In this document: positions 58,487-64,000 of the stretch, one piece after another | Position numbering within the stretch: position 1 is the stretch's first letter | Layout of the letters: each line of letters starts with the position of its first letter | Origin: Prunus persica | Lineage: Eukaryota; Streptophyta; Magnoliopsida; Rosales; Rosaceae | Assembly: GCF_000346465.2 (NCBI RefSeq) | Contig: NC_034009.1 | Coordinates: 23,428,225 to 23,492,224 of the forward strand | Length of the DNA stretch: 64,000 nucleotides | Direction: 5' to 3' | Program-made: the position numbers and the translations under genes | The notes under the pieces: generated by a model | Database searches by the model: none | The model's input: only the letters and a program-made list of their open reading frames with translations | Told to the model about the DNA's origin: nothing

Positions 58487-58757
58487 TAATACTTCAGTTG
58501 ACAAGATGCACTTTCCTTCTTCTATCAGTTGTACCCCAAATAAAAATTTTATTCATTCTATCCAACTCCCAACAAACTGTCATCGGTAATTTCACTATTT
58601 GCATAGTATAAACCAGGATAGCAGCAGTAACAGACTGGACCAATGTCCCTCTGCCAGCCATAGAAAGGGATTCAGTCTTCCATGTCGCAAGTCTTCTTTG
58701 AACCTTATCAACAACACCCCAATAAATTCCCTTATTGACTATTCCATGAATTAGGGT

Positions 58758-60055
58758 TTAGGGAGAGTCACATATTTGAGAAATCTCCAGGGCTTTAAAT
58801 TTTTCAAATTTTGGAGAGCAATACACCATAGACTTCTCAAAACTCACTAATTGCCCTGACATCTGACAGAAATAATCAATACACTTCCTCATTATCTTGG
58901 CTTGTTTTGGAGAAGCTTCGCCAAAGAGAATCAGGTCATCTGCAAAACATAAATAGGAAATATAGGGCCCCTTTCTCGCTGCCAAAATTGGTTTCCAAAG
59001 TTTCATTTGTACATGTTGATGTATGATGTGAGCTAATTTTTGGAGGCATAGCACAAAAAGATATGGGGATAAAGGATCCCCTTGGCGCACCCCACTTTTA
59101 GGAATAAATTTCCTAGTTAGCTCACCATCCACTAAAGCTTGGAACTGAACAGTACTAACACAACTCATGATCAAGTCAAGAAACTTACCACATATCCCAA
59201 TTCCCTGCATAGTGGCTCTAACAAAATCCCACGGTATACGATCATAAACTTTGGCTAAATCCACATTCCACAGCCTTTCTTACCTTTGGCTCCTTTAAAT
59301 TTATGCAAAATCTCTTGGAATATAATAATATTATCCACAATCTGTCTCCTCGGTACAAAGCTCACTTGAGTGGGAGACACCACCTTGTTCATGAGATGTC
59401 GTAATATGGAAACAATAACCTTTGAAATGACTTTACATAGGCTTATAGGCCTTAACTGCTTCATAGAGCTAGGCTTGTCCACTTTAGGAATTAGAGAAAT
59501 CAATGTATTATTGAATCCTTCAAGAATGCTCCCACAATTACAACAATATTGCACCAAGCACACGAGATCCCTTCCACAAATATCCAAAGCATGTTGAAAA
59601 AAATTTACCGGCATGTCAGCAGGGCCAGGGGCTTTAAGGCTCCCAATAGTAAATAAGCTGTTTTGAATCTCCAACACAGAAACATGGCTATTAAGATTTT
59701 CAAGAACTCTTTGTTGAATATTCAAATTGGCCCTGCAAGGTTTGGCTGATAATATGTTTTCAAAATATCGAATAATAATTTCCTTCATGTCCTGCTTGGA
59801 TTCAATCCATTGACCAGCCTCATTCTCCAACCCTTCCAACTTATTTCTTCTTCTTCTGATTATAGTAGATAAATGGAAATTTTTTGTATTTTTATCTCCT
59901 TCCTGTAACCACAAATTTCTAGATTTCTGTTTCCAAAAAAGTTCCTCCTCAGCAAAAATATTATTGTATTCATTAGTGACCTTCTTTTTTAGGTTCCAAA
60001 GATAGGGACTATACCTTTTGCACATCGCTCTTTGAATCCCATCCAATCTAGCCAA
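58758..60055 (-). pseudogene. LINE reverse transcriptase, frameshifted
   Basis: Two minus-strand pieces, 59255-60055 and 58758-59264, overlap in different frames and together cover the RT domain. The first has KAPGPADMPVNFFQ, LISLIPKVDKP and LRPISLCKVISKV. The second has VYDRIPWDFVRA, GVRQGDPLSPYLFVLCLQK and the catalytic YLCFADDL box. One indel near 59260 separates them, between the PTQVSFVPRRQ block and the DLAKVYDR block. Confidence 0.87.
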
Positions 60056-60639
60056 AGCTCTTTTTTTCTTCTGGAATAAAGCACCAAAAATCTCTTGATT
60101 CCAAGTTTTAAGTGCAGGGGTGAGATCTTGAATTTTTTGAATAATACCCCTATTATAAATTCTTCAAAAAATCATCAAACCAGTCATGTTTAAGCCACAT
60201 AGCTTCAAAACGAAACGGTTTGAGATGACTATCAAGAATATGCGGACTACCAAGGCTCAGAAGCAGTGGGTTATGGTCAGAGTTTATTCTGGGAGGATGC
60301 TTGATAAAAGCCTCAGGAAAAGCAATTATCCAAGAAGTATTACAAATTCCTCTATCAATCATTCTCTAAATAGTTTCACCATTGTCCCTTTTATTAGTCC
60401 AAGGTCCACAAGTTTATGAACCTGAATCCAATTAGCAAGTCCACCTGGCTTCCATCTATCACTCCCGCCTTTCCTTTCATCAGAGCAAACAGTCTCATTA
60501 AAATCGCCAATAATGGTCCATGCCAGATTATGAGCAACGCCAACGCCCTTTATGTTTTTATTGTTTTATTTTCATTTCCATTAAAATTATTATTTATTTC
60601 ATTATTGGTCCACATGGAGCAAATTCAGTGGGTCAACAT

Positions 60640-62985
60640 GGAGCTATAAATGTCACGTTATCATTTAACGGAAAACTTAACAGTTAAACTAACGGAGGTA
60701 TGAAACTAGTCCTAAAATTAAAGTTTAAGTATGAGACTAGGACCAAAAAAACTTTGTGTAACAAAGTTTGAATTTCAAAAGGTAATAGAGTGAAATATAC
60801 CCTAAAGAGTTTGTTCAATTTCCCATTTGCACTTGCACGCATCAATGATTAATTGTAAAGGGGCCTTAAAATTCTTTCTATAATAAAAGAGTCAAACACA
60901 ACTCTCTCATGGTCATGGAGGTGCCATTCTCATTCTGTCCCAGCACCCTTGTGCCAATAGCATATGATAAGATATGTTTTATTTTATTTTATTTTGAACT
61001 AAAATTTTAAATTTATCTTGAAAATAATTTTATTTTGAACTAATTTTTTTAATTTATTTTGAAACTAATTTAAGTTGTGTTATAGGGAGGTGGTGGCTGG
61101 CTAGGGTTAGGTGGGGACTGTTGATTGGGTTGGGGTTGGGAGGAGAATGGGACATAGATGTTTTATTTTATTTTGAAACGAATTTTTTATTCTTTATTTT
61201 TAAGAGGAATAATTTTTTTAAAAATAATTTATGGATTGTATTGCCCCTCAACATATAATATTAAGTTTTAAAATATTAAAAAAAAATTTAAAAAAAAACT
61301 ACATAAAACCACCCAAACTCCCGGGTCATTTTCAAGTTTAAATATACCTTTAGAGACATTTACGAGTACATACTTAAATTCCCGAAAAACCTACAAATTG
61401 CCTCCACCTCCAATCAGACCGTTAGTAAGTTTGTTAAATGTTGATGTGGCAAATGTGGGCACCATTTTTTAATGACGTGGACCTCCAAGTGGACAAAAAA
61501 CCATTTTAAAAAATCTTTTTATTTTTTCAAATATTAAAAAATATAATTAATTAATTAATTAATTAAAATAGAAAATTAAAAACATAAAAATCTATGACCC
61601 TTTCTCTTCCCCACCCAGCCAACAAAAAATTCATTATTCTTACATGTTGAAAAAAAGGTTAAAATTATAACTAAAAACTCAGTGGCACTATCATCTCCGA
61701 CACCCACCCAGCCTCCACTACTCCGTCACCCACCCAAGCCTCAGTCGCACCATCAACTCCATCACATCAAGTTCTCTCTCTTCGATAAGACGGTAACACA
61801 GAGCCCATCCCACCCAACTTGTCGAAGGTGAAGAGGCGAATGAGCATGTGTTAAAAGAGAGGTGTGCCATAGCTGGTTTGGAAGGTCTTCATCTTCGGTT
61901 GGGATCGGTGTTAGTTTCATTAGGCAAGCCACTGGCCCCGTACGACTCTAACGAGCTCTTCTTCTTCTCTTCATCACAAGACCAAGTTTACCCAGTTGAA
62001 TTTAACTTGAAACCCAGATCTGTTTGTTAAAAAGGTTTTTTTTTTTTTTTTTCAGAACACTCAACCAGATCTGGGTTGTTTCATACTGGCAAAAATCAAG
62101 GGATTTTTTTCTCAGTAAAGGGTCCAATTCCATTTTCACATTAATCAGTGCCTTTCGAATTTGGGTCTTGATCTTGAAGATTAAGTTGCAAAGTGTGAAC
62201 TTAAAAACTGAGATAATGGGGTTCTTTTGCACTTGGACTTGGGTCTTGAATATTGCTGGGTTGAATGAGAATTGATTGATATACTAAAGAAAGCAAATAA
62301 TAATCCATAATCAATTTTTTCTTATTACACGAGAAGAGTTGTAGTGGTGAGGAGTGAGTCGGATAGTAGGGGTTGAGGGTGGGGATGTGTTGGGTTCAAT
62401 AGGAATTGATTTTCCTTTTGTTTCTCTTTGAATTTGGGTGGGTTGAGAAGTATTTTGGAGAGTGATTTGTGGGCTGCTTTGGTGGCCGTGGTGGAGATCT
62501 AAGGTAGAGAGGTCGGGGGTGGGTGAGGTTGGTGCAGGTTAATTGGGGAAGATGGTGGCTGCGGGGTTGGGAGTGTTGTTGTATTTTAAATTATTTTAAT
62601 CTTTTAAAAGAATCATTAAATTTAAATTTATTTAATATAAGTATATTTTTTATTATTTAAAAAATAAAAGAATTGTTTATTATATATTTTGGCCTCATAG
62701 AATTCGGTAGTCACATTTGCCACATCAGCATTTAACATATTTATTAACGGTTTGTATAACATATGGGGCAATTTGTAGGTTTTTCTTAAAAATTCGATAA
62801 AAATTGAGAATTGTCCTTGAATTGCTTCAAATTGAAACCACGTGGACAAAAATGGCCAAATTGAAACCACGCAGACAAAAATGGCCAAATTGAAACCACA
62901 TGAACAAAAATGACTAAATTAAAACCACATGAACCGTGATAAAAATGATAAACTATAAAGACCAAAAGTTACGTTTTGTCCATTT
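60640..62985 (-). repeat. Right arm of the nested inverted repeat, with an inserted element
   Basis: Inverted counterpart of 53709-54560. The blocks at about 60640-60815, 61060-61290 and 62805-62985 match the left-arm blocks in reverse order. The second and third blocks are separated by about 1.5 kb (about 61300-62800) that has its own inverted ends, so another element seems to have inserted within this arm. Confidence 0.7.
61300..62800 (+). mobile_element. Inserted inverted-repeat element within the right arm
   Basis: The segments at about 61380-61470 and 62695-62785 are inverted copies of each other, sharing AAAACCTACAAATTGCC and GTTAAATG(T/C)TGATGTGGCAAA. They enclose about 1.2 kb of unrelated sequence with a short open frame at 61848-62030 of unknown nature. 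No target duplication was identified, so the exact ends and class are uncertain (Mutator-like or fold-back). Confidence 0.55.
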
Positions 62986-63130
62986 AAAATGACAATAAAG
63001 TCCATGGATCTGAATGAAGCCCAAGAGACCAGTGAGTCGAACTCAAGCCACAACAATCTTCAAACGAATGTTCCTATAACGTGGCAACATTACTGATATT
63101 TATAAAGTTAGGCCAAACGGTTACCAATAA

Positions 63131-63134
63131 GACG

Positions 63135-63205
<71 letters not shown>

Positions 63206-63210
63206 CGTCA
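63131..63210 (+). tRNA. trnL-UAG: tRNA-Leu (anticodon UAG)
   Basis: 80 nt that fold as a class II tRNA. The acceptor stem GACGGTT pairs with AGCCGTC. The D arm contains the A box (TGGCCGAGTGGTCTAAGG). The anticodon stem CCAGA/TCTGG holds loop TTTAGGC with anticodon TAG. A long variable arm and a T arm with GGTTCAAATCC (B box) follow. There is no intron. A T run a few bases downstream can terminate RNA polymerase III. It decodes CUA leucine codons. Confidence 0.96.
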
Positions 63211-63213
63211 TAA

Positions 63214-63221
63214 CTTTTTTG
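63214..63221 (+). terminator. Pol III terminator after tRNA-Leu
   Basis: A run of T residues (AACTTTTTTGG) immediately after the tRNA, as expected for an RNA polymerase III stop signal. Confidence 0.7.
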
Positions 63222-63300
63222 GTTTTTATCTGGTTATTATTCATTAGACGACCAAAAAAAATATTGAACTGATTTACCTCTTTTATTTGTATATTATATA

Positions 63301-64000
63301 CTAGCCTCTCTGCATGCGCTTCCGCGCATGCGAGAGGTTGTTTTTTAAAAAAAATTTAAATTTATTTTAGAATTAAAAAAGATAATGGATATTTGTGTTC
63401 TATAAAAATAAGATCCATTATTTGAATTTTCTTTTAATTTTTATTTTTTTAATACGAAAAATTGTGAATTTACCATATTATCCTCATTTAATTAATAATT
63501 TCGATTCTTAATGTTTGTATTAACCAAGGGCATTTTTTGATATTTTGAATGTTTCACCATTCTCTGCCTTTTGCTTTATATATATAGATGATATATAATA
63601 TTATAATATATTTTATATTAGTTTTGGGATATTTACCCTAAAATAAAATAAAATATTAGGTTTTTTGTCTACAAATTTATTGATCTCTCTTCTACTAATT
63701 TCCCTTAACTCTTCTAGGTTAGTTTATATAGTTGCACTAAAAACTCCTAAAATTTTACCATTTCTTTCTCTTCCTATTTTGTTTAAAGCTTTTTAAATTT
63801 CTTAATTTTCTCTTATTTTTCATGTATGAGTTGGATACCTTAGTATTTTGATTTATGATTTTTTTTTTCTATTTCTTCTCTTTGTTGGAATATAAATTAT
63901 TAAATTTGAAGTCTTTAATAGTATAGATGATGAAATAACCAATTTAAAAAATGAAATTCATGACAATTACAAAGAGAAGACAAGTTTTATATAAGGGCCT
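63301..64000 (-). mobile_element. Helitron-type 3' terminus, element runs off the window
   Basis: On the minus strand the sequence has a perfect hairpin, GCATGCGC/GCGCATGC around GGAA extended by CCTCTC/GAGAGG. It is followed directly by CTAG and then T. A GC-rich hairpin just before CTRR at an A|T junction is the Helitron 3' end. The body would extend rightward through the AT-rich sequence to the window edge. No helicase coding is visible, so it is probably non-autonomous. The 5' TC end is not in the window. Confidence 0.65.

Larger units (their letters stand above)
55740..60547 (-). mobile_element. 5'-truncated L1-type LINE (second copy)
   Basis: Minus-strand non-LTR element with its poly(A) side at about 55740 (T run on plus). 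The string CTTTATGTTTTT occurs at 55728-55739 and 60548-60559, a good target-site duplication. Order on the minus strand: endonuclease remnant (60153-60540, with GDFNE and NSDHNPLLLSLG), reverse transcriptase (58758-60055), zf-RVT (56645-57300) and RNase H (55909-56478). The 5' end is cut within the endonuclease. A PIF/Harbinger-type MITE at 57315-58486 splits it. Without that MITE it is about 3.6 kb. Confidence 0.88.

Noticed and set aside
61848..62275. Short frames inside the inserted element as genes
   Set aside because: No recognisable domain and no splice support; possibly captured sequence, so mentioned only as content of the element.

Overview
This window is plant nuclear DNA from a eudicot. 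Genes have short GT-AG introns, intergenic DNA is AT-rich, and plant-type LTR, LINE, hAT, CACTA, PIF/Harbinger, Mutator-like and Helitron elements are present. Compact genes with this repeat mix suggest a woody rosid, possibly Rosaceae (Prunus-like). That placement is an impression, not a demonstrated result.

Host genes lie mostly in the left half. A secreted SERK-like leucine-rich-repeat protein is at 3661-5602 (+). A BAR-domain protein of the At2g33490 type is at 6669-11642 (-). The mitochondrial pyruvate dehydrogenase E1 beta subunit is at 22804-26987 (-). I rebuilt all three exon by exon; each reads through in frame with canonical splice sites. A possible two-exon small secreted peptide gene lies at 20373-20694 (+). 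A tRNA-Leu(UAG) lies at 63131-63210 (+).

The rest is mainly transposable elements. A young Ty1/copia element (13262-19791, TSD AAAGT, 422-bp LTRs) sits between the BAR and PDH genes. From 28.5 to 53 kb there is a three-layer nest. An old minus-strand LINE is split by a 19-kb hAT element (33420-52419, 8-bp TSD CCCAGTGG). The hAT is itself split by a 13.4-kb CACTA element (38488-51927, 3-bp TSD AAC). The CACTA element looks complete. It has matching termini, a full-length TNPD-type transposase (three exons, 1054 aa), and a six-exon, 733-aa protein ending in a Ulp1/C48-type cysteine protease domain with His, Asp, Gln and Cys in place. The hAT transposase is nearly whole but carries two in-frame stops.

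From 53.7 to 63 kb there is a second nest of long inverted repeats. It holds a MYB-gene fragment, a 5'-truncated LINE (TSD CTTTATGTTTTT), a 1.17-kb PIF/Harbinger-type MITE inside that LINE, and a small hAT-type MITE. A second member of the same PIF/Harbinger family is at 1244-2303. The right edge (from 63301) carries a Helitron-type 3' terminus on the minus strand.

The most notable system is the CACTA element. Its CCGTCGT/ACGACGG motif fills both subterminal regions, the spacer between the two genes, and every intron of the protease gene. It is absent from the exons and from the two transposase introns.
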